Shown: positions 53,843-62,094 of the stretch, one piece after another | Layout: each line of letters opens with the position of its first letter | How positions within the stretch are numbered: the first letter of the stretch is position 1 | Assembly: GCF_030209175.1 (NCBI RefSeq) | Contig: NZ_JARVSM010000005.1 | Coordinates: 62,001-126,000, forward strand | DNA length: 64,000 nucleotides | From: Pseudomonas sp. efr-133-TYG-5 | GTDB taxonomy: Bacteria > Pseudomonadota > Gammaproteobacteria > Pseudomonadales > Pseudomonadaceae | Direction of reading: 5' to 3' | Position numbers and translations under genes: made by a program | Notes under the pieces: generated by a model | Seen by the model: only the letters and a program-made list of their open reading frames with translations | Databases searched by the model: none | What the model was told of the DNA's origin: nothing

Positions 53843-54367
53843 ATGAATACGCACGTGTTCCGCCATCGCCCGCCGCGCGACACGGAGGGGATCTATCCAT
53901 TCGCCGGGCTGCCGGTGCGTCTCGGCTTCCCTGCCCGGGCCGACTTCCAGATCATCCACGATGCCCAGGGCATCGCCTGCGCGGTGGTGGCGCGACGCGA
54001 ATTCCTGCGCATCAGCCGCATGTGCCGGGTGTCCGGGCAACTGCTGCCGTATCGTTGCCGACAGACCCGGCAACTGCAGGTCGGCATCCACATCTACGAT
54101 CCACGCTTTTGCGGCCTGCTCGAACACTCGTGCAATCCGAACGTGTTTCTCGACATGAGCGAACTGTGGCTGTGGGCGTTGCAGGACATCCACAGCGGCG
54201 AACACCTGAGCATGGATTACGCCGCCACCGAAGACAAACTGCTGCGCCAGTTTGCCTGCGGCTGCGGTTCTTCCGTGTGTCGCGGCTGGATCACCGGGTA
54301 TGACGAGACACCCAACCTCGAAGGCCAGCGCTTTCTGCAGGGCTGGCACCGCCACAGTCCGCGCTGA
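53843..54367 (+). CDS. SET-domain protein (probable lysine methyltransferase)
   Basis: 174 aa. The SET core is visible: FCGLLEHSCNPNVFLDMSE (the N/H-S-CxPN motif), DIHSGEHLSMDYAATE (catalytic-Tyr region), and a post-SET-like zinc cluster FACGCGSSVCRGWITGY. SET proteins transfer a methyl group from SAM to lysine. The bacterial target is unknown. Start has AAGGA six bases ahead. Confidence 0.85.
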   Translation: MNTHVFRHRPPRDTEGIYPFAGLPVRLGFPARADFQIIHDAQGIACAVVARREFLRISRMCRVSGQLLPYRCRQTRQLQVGIHIYDPRFCGLLEHSCNPNVFLDMSELWLWALQDIHSGEHLSMDYAATEDKLLRQFACGCGSSVCRGWITGYDETPNLEGQRFLQGWHRHSPR

Positions 54368-54375
54368 GTGGCGGG

Positions 54376-55020
54376 TTACGGGGCGCCGACCGGACGCAGG
54401 CGATACTGCGGCGGCAATTGCTCGAAACCGCTGATGGTGGTGTTCAGGCTTTTCCAGCGACCGTCCTTGATGCCATAGATGCAGCCGTGGATCGACAGGC
54501 TCTGCCCGCGATGCCAAGCGTTCTGGATGATGCTGGTGTGCGCGACGTTGGCCACTTGCTGGATCACGTTGAGCTCGCAGAGGCGGTCGACCTGCTCTTC
54601 TTCGGTCGGCAGCTTGGCGAGTTCTTCGCGCTTTTCGTAATACAGGTCGCGGATCGACCGCAGCCAGCCATCGATCAGGCCGAACTGGCGATCCTGCATC
54701 GACGCCCGTACACCGCCGCAACCGTAGTGACCGGTGACCAGGATGTGTTTGACCTTGAGCACGTCCACCGCGTACTGGATCACCGACAGGCAATTGAGGT
54801 CGGTGTGCAGCACGACGTTGGCGACGTTACGGTGCACGAACAGATCGCCCGGCAACATGCCGACGATTTCGTTGGCCGGCACGCGGGCGTCGGAGCAACC
54901 GATCCACAGATATTCCGGGGTTTGCTGGCGAGCCAGTTTGGCGAAGAAATCCGGGTCTTCCTTGGTGATCGCGTCAGCCCAACGTTCGTTGTTATCAATC
55001 AGGTCTTGTAAGTCATGCAT
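54376..55020 (-). CDS. can: Beta-class carbonic anhydrase
   Basis: 214 aa. Zinc ligands in WIGCSDARVPANEIVG (Cys and Asp) and LVTGHYGCGGVRA (His and Cys). Interconverts CO2 and bicarbonate. It ends 9 nt from the convergent SET gene. Confidence 0.96.
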   Translation of the reverse strand: MHDLQDLIDNNERWADAITKEDPDFFAKLARQQTPEYLWIGCSDARVPANEIVGMLPGDLFVHRNVANVVLHTDLNCLSVIQYAVDVLKVKHILVTGHYGCGGVRASMQDRQFGLIDGWLRSIRDLYYEKREELAKLPTEEEQVDRLCELNVIQQVANVAHTSIIQNAWHRGQSLSIHGCIYGIKDGRWKSLNTTISGFEQLPPQYRLRPVGAP

Positions 55021-55161
55021 GCTATTAAGGCCTCAAGAAAGATGCGCTGGTATGACAGACGACCGCCCGTCGGGGTCACGCTAGCAGCGCAGGTGTTTTC
55101 TTTGGAATTCTCGTGTGTCCGGTGAGTCCACCTAGTAAGGCCCACAGTATGAGGATTTGCC

Positions 55162-55566
55162 ATGACTGAATCACGACGCCCCTACGATGCGGTGCAACCG
55201 GAACCGATCGATGATAACGAAGACCGCATGGGCTCGGTGCATGAACTGGATTTCGACGACGAACAGCCCAGCGCCAAGATCGGCGATGAATTGCCGGAGC
55301 GCGAGCGCGAACAACTGATGCCCCGCGAGCGGGTGCGCGAGGCGGGCTTCACCGGCGCATCCACGGCCGACCATGAACCGACCGACGATGACCTCAGCCC
55401 GGAAACCCTGATTCATGAAGACGGCGCCCGCGATGCCCGGGAGGCCGGTGAAGGCAATCAGGCCGACTGGGACTTGAGCATCGTCGACGAGGATGACATC
55501 GGCGGCGGCAACGGCCTGGATGAGGCGGAGCTGGCGCGGCGCGATCCGCTGGATGGCAATCGCTAG
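55162..55566 (+). CDS. Acidic hypothetical protein (legacy name serine kinase/phosphatase)
   Basis: 134 aa, very acidic, without hydrophobic segments: NDEDRMG-like start (DNEDRMGSVHELDFDDEQ), then PEREREQLMPRERVREAGF and a DEAELARRDP end. It probably lacks stable fold in part. No kinase or phosphatase motif is seen, so the name used in Pseudomonas databases is not supported. Confidence 0.8.
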   Translation: MTESRRPYDAVQPEPIDDNEDRMGSVHELDFDDEQPSAKIGDELPEREREQLMPRERVREAGFTGASTADHEPTDDDLSPETLIHEDGARDAREAGEGNQADWDLSIVDEDDIGGGNGLDEAELARRDPLDGNR

Positions 55567-55577
55567 TTTCAGTCCCC

Positions 55578-55628
55578 CGCAGGTTGCGATCCTTTGATCC
55601 TGCTGTTAACCAAGGATTGCAGCCTGCG
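55578..55628. terminator. Inverted repeat between convergent genes
   Basis: CGCAGGTTGCGATCCTT pairs with AAGGATTGCAGCCTGCG at 15 of 17 positions. It probably ends both the acidic protein gene and rimI. Confidence 0.6.
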
Positions 55629-55645
55629 ACAGCGCCTGCAGGTAT

Positions 55646-56098
55646 TCAGTCGACCAGCGTGCAGGCCATGACCACCGCGTCTTCGCGCCCACCGACCGCC
55701 GGATAGTAATCCCGGCGCCGACCGATTTCATTGAAACCGTAACGCTCATACAGACGGAACGCCGCCGTGTTGCTGTCGCGCACTTCGAGGAAGCACTCGC
55801 GGGCATTGGCCGCATAGGCGCGGGACATCAGGTGTTCCAGTAGGGTCAGGCCGAGACCGCGGCCCTGGTTTTCCGGCTTGACCGTGATGTTCAGCAGATG
55901 CGCCTCGTCGAGAATGATCTGCACCACCCCGTGGCCGACCTGCTGCTGACCTTCGAACATCAGCCAGATCTGATATTTGCCCAGGCCATCGAGAAAGATC
56001 CCGCGCGTCCACGGGTGACTGTACGCGGCGAATTCAATCTTCAGTACAGCGTCCAGGTCCGCCTCGGTCATCGGGCGGAACGATACAGCGTCACTCAT
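55646..56098 (-). CDS. rimI: Ribosomal protein S18-alanine N-acetyltransferase
   Basis: 150 aa GNAT protein. Acetylates the N-terminus of S18. Acetyl-CoA loop PENQGRGLGLTLLEHL and catalytic-region ECFLEVRDSNTAAFRLYERY are present. Overlaps the upstream psi gene by 8 nt, as holD-rimI do in E. coli. Confidence 0.93.
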   Translation of the reverse strand: MSDAVSFRPMTEADLDAVLKIEFAAYSHPWTRGIFLDGLGKYQIWLMFEGQQQVGHGVVQIILDEAHLLNITVKPENQGRGLGLTLLEHLMSRAYAANARECFLEVRDSNTAAFRLYERYGFNEIGRRRDYYPAVGGREDAVVMACTLVD

Positions 56099-56885
56099 GC
56101 GATTCTTTCCAGCGCGCCATCAGCCGACGCATGGCTTGCCACACAGCGGCCTTGCGCTGGGGCTCTTCCATCAACAATTCCAGCCCCGGCACGGCCCACG
56201 CCGAACCCAGGCCTTCGATCTGCAATTCACGATTGAACGCTTCGGCATCCGCCTCACCGGCAAACCGCACCGCCGGCAGGCCGATCAGCCACAGACAGGC
56301 ACAAGGCGCCGCCTCTATCTGCACCGCCAGGAACCCCTGGACGAAGTCGCGCGCCGCTTCCGGGCCCTGGTCCATGGTGCCGCGCACCAGCAACGGCCAG
56401 CGCACCGGCTCGCCGACGATCTGCGGCGCGTCCGGCAGGCCGGCGGCACGCAGCATGTCCTTGAGCAGCAGGTAGGCCGGATCGCGACTCTGGAACGCTT
56501 CGCCTGTGGGTAACTCGACCAGCAGCAGGCAGCGACCGGCACGCAGCAGTTGCAGGGCAAAACGCGGCGGTGGCACCGGCGCAGGCTTGACCACCGGCGG
56601 CGCCTCCTCGACGTCCTCCGGCGGTTTGGCGCCGTTGCGGGTGCTCGCCAGGGACGGCCGCGGCACGTCGATCTTCGGCCGTTCGGCCACGCGCGCGGCA
56701 GGCTGCGCAGGTGCCTCGGCCGGTGGCGCAGCCGTCACGACCGCTGCCGGCACCTCGGGCTCGGGCGCGGGCATGTCCAGCAGCTCGGGCCGCGACGGCG
56801 CGGCAAAGGGCAATTCGGTGCGCGGCAGCCAGTTGACCACCTGCATGGCGTTCAAATAGGCGCGGCGGCGGGACTCGATAAGCAA
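56091..56885 (-). CDS. holD: DNA polymerase III psi subunit (HolD-like; often mislabelled TonB)
   Basis: 264 aa. N-terminal RRRAYLNAMQVVNWLPR resembles the RR...LGI-W chi-binding start of E. coli HolD. A Pro/Ala/Glu-rich linker follows (about 40-110), then a globular end (FALQLLRAGRCLLLVELPTG, WQAMRRLMARWK). In P. aeruginosa the cryptic psi subunit was found as a long protein upstream of rimI (PA4679), which this matches. The frame begins with TTG 56885; ATG 56846 would remove the RR motif. The Pro-rich linker explains the common TonB label. Confidence 0.8.
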   Translation of the reverse strand: MLIESRRRAYLNAMQVVNWLPRTELPFAAPSRPELLDMPAPEPEVPAAVVTAAPPAEAPAQPAARVAERPKIDVPRPSLASTRNGAKPPEDVEEAPPVVKPAPVPPPRFALQLLRAGRCLLLVELPTGEAFQSRDPAYLLLKDMLRAAGLPDAPQIVGEPVRWPLLVRGTMDQGPEAARDFVQGFLAVQIEAAPCACLWLIGLPAVRFAGEADAEAFNRELQIEGLGSAWAVPGLELLMEEPQRKAAVWQAMRRLMARWKESHE

Positions 56886-57078
56886 GGGTCGGCCACTTGT
56901 GGATAACTGAAGTGCGCTGATTCTACCGCCCTTCGCTCAAGATCGCTTGCTGTTGATCGATAGTCTTGAACGACGCTGCACAGCCAAAGAAATACGACAG
57001 CCCGTCCCGAGAGTGAATCGCATCCTGCGCGATGCAGTACAATCGCGGCTTTTAATCGCCAACCAGCCGGCCATTCCG

Positions 57079-58359
57079 ATGATCGAACCCAAGCGCGTCT
57101 TGCGCGCCCTCGCTGAACACTGGGCACTTCTGGAGCCACTGTGCGAGCACTTCGACCAGGGCACCCTGAGCCTCAACGAACTGCGCACGCAACTGGCCGC
57201 CCAGCAACTGGACAGCACGCCGCAGGACATCACCAGCCTGCTCGACGTGTGGATCCGCCTCGACATTCTGGTTCCCGTGGCGAAAAGCCCGAACCGTTTC
57301 GAGCTCAACGCGCAGATCCACGATTTCCTCGCCTACCTGCGCCGCGAGCACCGCCTGGGCCTGTGCCTGGAGATCGAAGCCTACCTGCGCCACCTCGAGC
57401 GTCTGGCCGGTTACATCCAGGACGCGTTCGACGTCCGCGACGGCAACGACCTCGCCCGCCAGTTGCGCCTGCTCGACATGCGCGTGCGCGACGTGCTGAA
57501 AAAACTCGACAACGACGAGCAGGCGCTGGTGGCCGTGGCCGAACGGGCCAAGACCAGCGACCGGCAGATTCCGTTGCGCCAGCGCTACGCCGAAGTCCTG
57601 GCGACCTGGGACGAATACGTCGAACCGATGATCGAACTGGTCAACGCCGACGGCGCCTTCGAACAAGGTGTGCGCAAGGTCGAAACCGTGCTGCTGAAGA
57701 TGCTCAGCGAACAGCAGCGCCTCGGCCATCTGGTCGATGACGACATGCTCCTGCGCACCCACGCGCGCATCCTCGAAATGCAGACCAGCGCCCAACTGAC
57801 CCTGCGCCACGCCCGCGAGCTGCTGCTGCCGTTGCGTGAAGAAGCGCGCCGGCACAACGCCGTGACCCGCGGCGCCGCACTGGCCCTGGCCGCGATCCGC
57901 CGCAAAGGCATCGACGCCGTGCCACAGGCGGCAATGCCGCTGTTCACCCGGCCGCAGAGTACCTTCCTCGGCAGCGCCAGTCAGGTCGAGGCCTACGTCT
58001 ACGCCCTGGCCCGCTTCGAGCCGAAACCGGCGCGTTTCCCCAAGGCACACAAGACCCACAAGGGCGGTGATGCGCCGCGCGCACCGCGCACCGTGCGCGA
58101 GATGGTCGAGCGTTGCGAAGAGTCGCTGCCGATGCCGGATCTGATGACCTGGCTGCTGGAGCAGGAGCCCGACGGCGCCACCGACGAATTGCTCTACTGG
58201 TTCTCGCGCCTGTCGCGGGAAAAACGCTTCAAGCGCGAGCGTCTGGAACGCCGCGACTACCACACTCACGAGCACCAGGTCAGCCTGCGCTCCTTCGCCC
58301 TGCTCTCGGCCCGCGACACCGCTGCCGAGGATTCTGCGAGCACCCCACATGCATCTTGA
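57079..58359 (+). CDS. mksF: Condensin subunit MksF
   Basis: 426 aa. Kleisin-like, MukF-related: N-terminal helical winged-helix part (LRALAEHWALLEPLCEHFDQ), long helical middle (RLGHLVDDDMLLRTHARILE) and C-terminal part that should bind the MksB head. It overlaps mksE by 11 nt. The open frame begins at 56947, but ATG 57079 is the family start (MIEPKRV). It works with MksE and MksB in chromosome organisation. Confidence 0.92.
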   Translation: MIEPKRVLRALAEHWALLEPLCEHFDQGTLSLNELRTQLAAQQLDSTPQDITSLLDVWIRLDILVPVAKSPNRFELNAQIHDFLAYLRREHRLGLCLEIEAYLRHLERLAGYIQDAFDVRDGNDLARQLRLLDMRVRDVLKKLDNDEQALVAVAERAKTSDRQIPLRQRYAEVLATWDEYVEPMIELVNADGAFEQGVRKVETVLLKMLSEQQRLGHLVDDDMLLRTHARILEMQTSAQLTLRHARELLLPLREEARRHNAVTRGAALALAAIRRKGIDAVPQAAMPLFTRPQSTFLGSASQVEAYVYALARFEPKPARFPKAHKTHKGGDAPRAPRTVREMVERCEESLPMPDLMTWLLEQEPDGATDELLYWFSRLSREKRFKRERLERRDYHTHEHQVSLRSFALLSARDTAAEDSASTPHAS

Positions 58360-59050
58360 TCTCTCCGAACTGTCCCAACTCGCGCCGATCTTCCGCGAGT
58401 TGTTCAAGGGCTACCACGTCAGCCGCCGCGACCCGGAACTGTACGCGCAACTGTCGAACTTCCAGGACCAGTACCGCACGCTGTTCAAGGCACTGGGCTT
58501 CGAGCTGGTCTGCGACACCCGCGGCTTCTATTACTTCGTGCCGGACATGGCCGCCGCCGCGGTGAACAAGACCGCCCAGCGCCTGGCGCTGTTCACCTTC
58601 ATCCTCGTCGAGCACCTGGCCGACCAGGGCCGCGACCCGATCGCCGTGCTCGACGGTGGCAGCCTCGGCCGCGAAGAACTGCCGTCGCTGCTGGACAAAT
58701 ACCGCGACCTGTTCATCCAGGCCGAAGTGCAGACGGTTGAAGAACTCGAAGAAAAAATCATGCGCCGCATGACCCAGCTCGGCTTCGCCGGCGAAGAAAA
58801 CGGCGTGTACCGCTTCCTGCCGCCGATGCATCGCTTCCTCGATGTGTGCCTGTCGGTGCAGCAAGACCGCGATCTGGCCGCCAGCGTCCACAGCGTATTG
58901 CCGCTGCCGGCACCGGTGCTGATCGACGAAGCCGCCGAGGCGAAATTCCTCGAAACCGACGATCCGCTCGATCTTTCCGAATTTGATGAAGAAAGCGAAG
59001 AAGACGCACTGGCCCGCGCCATTGCCGAAGAACAGGAGTCCGACGCATGA
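58349..59050 (+). CDS. mksE: Condensin subunit MksE
   Basis: 233 aa. Two tandem winged-helix domains: LFKGYHVSRRDPELYAQLSN and RMTQLGFAGEENGVYRFLPP, with a very acidic C-terminus (EFDEESEEDALARAIAEEQE). Binds the MksF kleisin. Overlaps mksF by 11 nt and mksB by 4 nt. Confidence 0.93.
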   Translation: MHLDLSELSQLAPIFRELFKGYHVSRRDPELYAQLSNFQDQYRTLFKALGFELVCDTRGFYYFVPDMAAAAVNKTAQRLALFTFILVEHLADQGRDPIAVLDGGSLGREELPSLLDKYRDLFIQAEVQTVEELEEKIMRRMTQLGFAGEENGVYRFLPPMHRFLDVCLSVQQDRDLAASVHSVLPLPAPVLIDEAAEAKFLETDDPLDLSEFDEESEEDALARAIAEEQESDA

Positions 59051-61887
59051 GCCAGGAACGCTACGGCATCCGCCGCTTTGCCCTTTTGAACACCGCCGGT
59101 TACAGCCTCGGCCTGTTCCCGCTCGAAGAACCGCTGTCGGTCTACGGCGCGAACAACCTCGGTAAATCGGCGTCGATCAACGCCCTGCAGTTTCCGATCC
59201 TGGCGCGCATGTCCGACATGAGTTTCGGCAAGTACAGCCTGGAGCAGTCGCGGCGTTTCTACTTTGCCTCCGACACCAGCTACATCCTCGTCGAAGTCAA
59301 TCTGCCCCACGGCCCGCACGTGATCGGCGTGGTCGGGCGCGGCCCGGGCGGTGGCTTCGGCCACCAGTTCTTCGCCTACGCCGGCAAGCTCGATCTGGCG
59401 CATTACCAGAAAGACGACACCTGCCTGCGCCAGAAAGAGCTGTTCAGCAACCTCGAGAAGGAAGGCCTGAAGGCCTACGAACTGAAGCCGGACGAACTGC
59501 GCCGCTTGCTGGTCGGCGGCCACACGTCGATCCCGCTCGACCTGACGCTGATCCCGCTGCGCTCCACCAGCGAGCAGAGCCTGAAGACCTTCCGCGCGCT
59601 GTTCATCAACCTGCTGCACATGCGCGAAATCACCGCGGCCAAGCTCAAGCAGCTGTTCCTCGATGCCTTCGAACACAGCCTGCGTTCCGGCAGCGTCGAC
59701 TACATCGCTGCGTGCGAGGAAGCCTTCCGCGACGTGCGCCGGATGGAGCAGGACTACAACTCGCTGGTCGCGGCCGGCCCTTTGGTCGAAGCCTTGGCCA
59801 ACGGCGTGAAACAGCGCGACGTGCTGCGCGGCAAACTGCATCGCCTGTCGCCGCTGCTCGACTCGTTGCTCGGCACCTGGTCGGACTACGCCACGGCGCG
59901 CAAGGAAGAGCTGACCCTTCAGGCCGAGCATTACCGTCGCGAGCAGGATGATCTGCAGAACGACCAGCGCGGCGGCACGCAGGAGCTGATGCGCCTGGAG
60001 CGGGAAATTTCCGGCATCCAGCGCTGGCTCGGTGAGCTGTCGGTGCTGAAAAACCGCTTCGCCCTGGTCGATGACGTCAAAGTGCTGGAGCAACAGTTGC
60101 TCGCAGCCAAGGACGCCCACGACGAACTGGCCGGCGCGCTGGCGCAATCGCGACAGTTCAGCGCCGAGGACCTGGAAGAACGTCTGCGCGACCTGGAAAA
60201 ACGCCTGAAGTCGGTGAAACAGCAACTCGATCACGCCGACAACAACAGCTACGCGCGTCTGCGCGAGGAGTTCTCGCAACAGGACGTCGAGCGCCTGATG
60301 CGCCTGTTCAACAGCGCGCTGTTCAGTCTGCCGCTGGGCGAGCACGGCATCACCCTCGATGAAAATGGCGAGTGGGTCAAATCCGTCGAGCTGATCCTCG
60401 ACGGTTTCAAGGGCGAGCGTTTCGAAGTGCCGGGGCTGTCGATCGACATCTCGCACATCGAGCCGCCGGCCCTGCAGGCGCTGGCCGACCGTGCCGCGTT
60501 GCGCGACCAGAAAGAGCGCCTGGAAAAAGAGCTCAAGCAACTCAAGACCCAGCAGGCCGTGGCCGCCGACCGCGCCGCGAGCAAGACCCAGACCGAAGCG
60601 CTGTACCAGCAAGTGCTCGATGCGCAGAAAGCCCTGGAAGACTTCCGTCGCACCCAGACCCTGAGCGCCGAAGAAGGCGACAAGCTCGAGCAACTGGCGC
60701 AGATGGAAGCGGCGCAGGACGAGCTCAAGCGCTCCAGCGATGCGTTCACCGAGCGCGTCCAGCAACTGTCGGCCAAGCTGCAACTGGTCGGCCGCCAGAT
60801 CGCCGACATGGAAGCCAAGCAACGTACCCTCGACGACGCTCTGCGCCGGCGTCAGCTGCTGCCGGCCGATCTGCCGTTCGGCACGCCGTTCATGGACCCG
60901 GTCGACGACTCGATGGACAACCTGCTGCCGCTGCTCAACGACTATCAGGACAGCTGGCAAGGCCTGCTGCGCGCTGACGGGCAGATCGAAGCGCTGTACG
61001 CGCAAGTGCGCCTCAAGGGTGTGGCCAAGTTCGACAGCGAAGACGACATGGAGCGCCGCCTGCAACTGCTGATCAACGCTTACGCGCACCGCACCGACGA
61101 AGCCCTGACCCTGGGCAAGGCGCGGCGCGCGGCGGTGACCGACATCGCCCGGACCCTGCGCAACATCCGCAGCGACTACGACAGCCTCGAGCACCAACTG
61201 GCGCTGTTCAACCGCGAGATCAACAAGCGTCAGGTGTCCAACCTGCAGAGCTTCCGCATCGTCCTCGCGCCGAACAAGGAAGCGCTCAAGCACATCGACC
61301 AGATCATCCACAGCGCCGGCCAGTATGAAGAAGGCGAAACCCTCTCGGTGTTCGACCTGAGCCAGAGCGCCGAGCAGGACAACAAGAACGAAGAGGCCAA
61401 GGAATACCTGGCACGGCTGGTGGCGGCGAACCACAACCAACTCGGCCTCAAGGACCTGTTCGAGCTGGCGTTCGAGATCACCAAGGTCAACGGCCAGCCG
61501 GTGATCCACACCGACATCGATGGCGCGGCGTCCAACGGCACCACGATGACCATCAAGGCGTTGACCAACATGTATCTGTTGCTGCACTTGATGGATCGCG
61601 ACCTCGCCGGTCGCGTGCGCCTGCCGTACTACCTCGACGAGGCCGCGGACATCGACGAGAAGAACCAGGCCGCCCTGCTGGAAACCAGCCTGCAACTGGG
61701 CTTCGTGCCGATCCTGGCGAGCGTGAAGCCGCAGGTCTGCGCCAGTGTCGCCATCGACCTGGAAGGCGGCAGCGGCCCGGCCGGCATCTACATCGACGAG
61801 GCGGACTGGAAATACATCCGTCGTCACGATGCGGTGAAGGCCACCATCAATGTTGAAGCGGACGAGCCGGAGCTGGATGCGGTTTGA
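59047..61887 (+). CDS. mksB: Condensin ATPase MksB (SMC-like)
   Basis: 946 aa. Walker A is VYGANNLGKSASINALQF (about residues 35-52); Walker B is LPYYLDEAADIDEKNQAAL near 865. Between them lies a long antiparallel coiled coil (RREQDDLQNDQRGGTQEL; LRDQKERLEKELKQLKTQQ) with a small hinge. It is shorter than MukB (1486 aa), as usual for MksB. No MksG nuclease gene follows, so this is the chromosomal MksBEF type rather than the plasmid-cutting Wadjet/MksBEFG type. Confidence 0.94.
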   Translation: MSQERYGIRRFALLNTAGYSLGLFPLEEPLSVYGANNLGKSASINALQFPILARMSDMSFGKYSLEQSRRFYFASDTSYILVEVNLPHGPHVIGVVGRGPGGGFGHQFFAYAGKLDLAHYQKDDTCLRQKELFSNLEKEGLKAYELKPDELRRLLVGGHTSIPLDLTLIPLRSTSEQSLKTFRALFINLLHMREITAAKLKQLFLDAFEHSLRSGSVDYIAACEEAFRDVRRMEQDYNSLVAAGPLVEALANGVKQRDVLRGKLHRLSPLLDSLLGTWSDYATARKEELTLQAEHYRREQDDLQNDQRGGTQELMRLEREISGIQRWLGELSVLKNRFALVDDVKVLEQQLLAAKDAHDELAGALAQSRQFSAEDLEERLRDLEKRLKSVKQQLDHADNNSYARLREEFSQQDVERLMRLFNSALFSLPLGEHGITLDENGEWVKSVELILDGFKGERFEVPGLSIDISHIEPPALQALADRAALRDQKERLEKELKQLKTQQAVAADRAASKTQTEALYQQVLDAQKALEDFRRTQTLSAEEGDKLEQLAQMEAAQDELKRSSDAFTERVQQLSAKLQLVGRQIADMEAKQRTLDDALRRRQLLPADLPFGTPFMDPVDDSMDNLLPLLNDYQDSWQGLLRADGQIEALYAQVRLKGVAKFDSEDDMERRLQLLINAYAHRTDEALTLGKARRAAVTDIARTLRNIRSDYDSLEHQLALFNREINKRQVSNLQSFRIVLAPNKEALKHIDQIIHSAGQYEEGETLSVFDLSQSAEQDNKNEEAKEYLARLVAANHNQLGLKDLFELAFEITKVNGQPVIHTDIDGAASNGTTMTIKALTNMYLLLHLMDRDLAGRVRLPYYLDEAADIDEKNQAALLETSLQLGFVPILASVKPQVCASVAIDLEGGSGPAGIYIDEADWKYIRRHDAVKATINVEADEPELDAV

Positions 61888-61903
61888 CCGACGCTGACTG
61901 AAG

Positions 61904-61946
61904 GCAAAAAAAGGGCCGCGATCCGATGGGATCGCGGCCCTTTTTT
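61904..61946 (+). terminator. Rho-independent terminator after mksB
   Basis: AAAAAGGGCCGCGATCC / GGATCGCGGCCCTTTTTT with a short GATG loop. It ends the mks operon 17 nt after the stop. Confidence 0.95.
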
Positions 61947-61982
61947 ATGGCTTTGGATTTGTGCTGACTGGAAGGACCTCAT

Positions 61983-62071
61983 CGCTGGCAAGCCAGCTCC
62001 CAGAGGTTTTCTCGTAGAATACAAACGCTGTATACGACGCGATCCCTATGGGAGCGGGCTTGCCCGCGAAG
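61983..62071. repeat. Degenerate REP pair after mks operon
   Basis: CGCTGGCAAGCCAGCTCCCA and TGGGAGCGGGCTTGCCCGCG face each other with 44 nt between them. Imperfect arms. The tract between mksB and the MCE gene holds nothing else recognisable. Confidence 0.7.
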
Positions 62072-62094
62072 GCCAGGCGCCACATCACTACGGA

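Noticed and set aside
56898..56906. Perfect DnaA box (TGTGGATAA) just upstream of holD
   Set aside because: A single 9-mer, and another perfect copy lies inside a coding gene at 21239-21247, so chance is likely. No cluster of boxes, so no origin.
58531..61827. Very long open frame antisense to mksB (over 1000 codons)
   Set aside because: It is the complement of a GC-rich coding gene with strong third-position bias. The translation is low-complexity Gln/Val/Ala/His-rich, matches no family, and mksB itself is certain.
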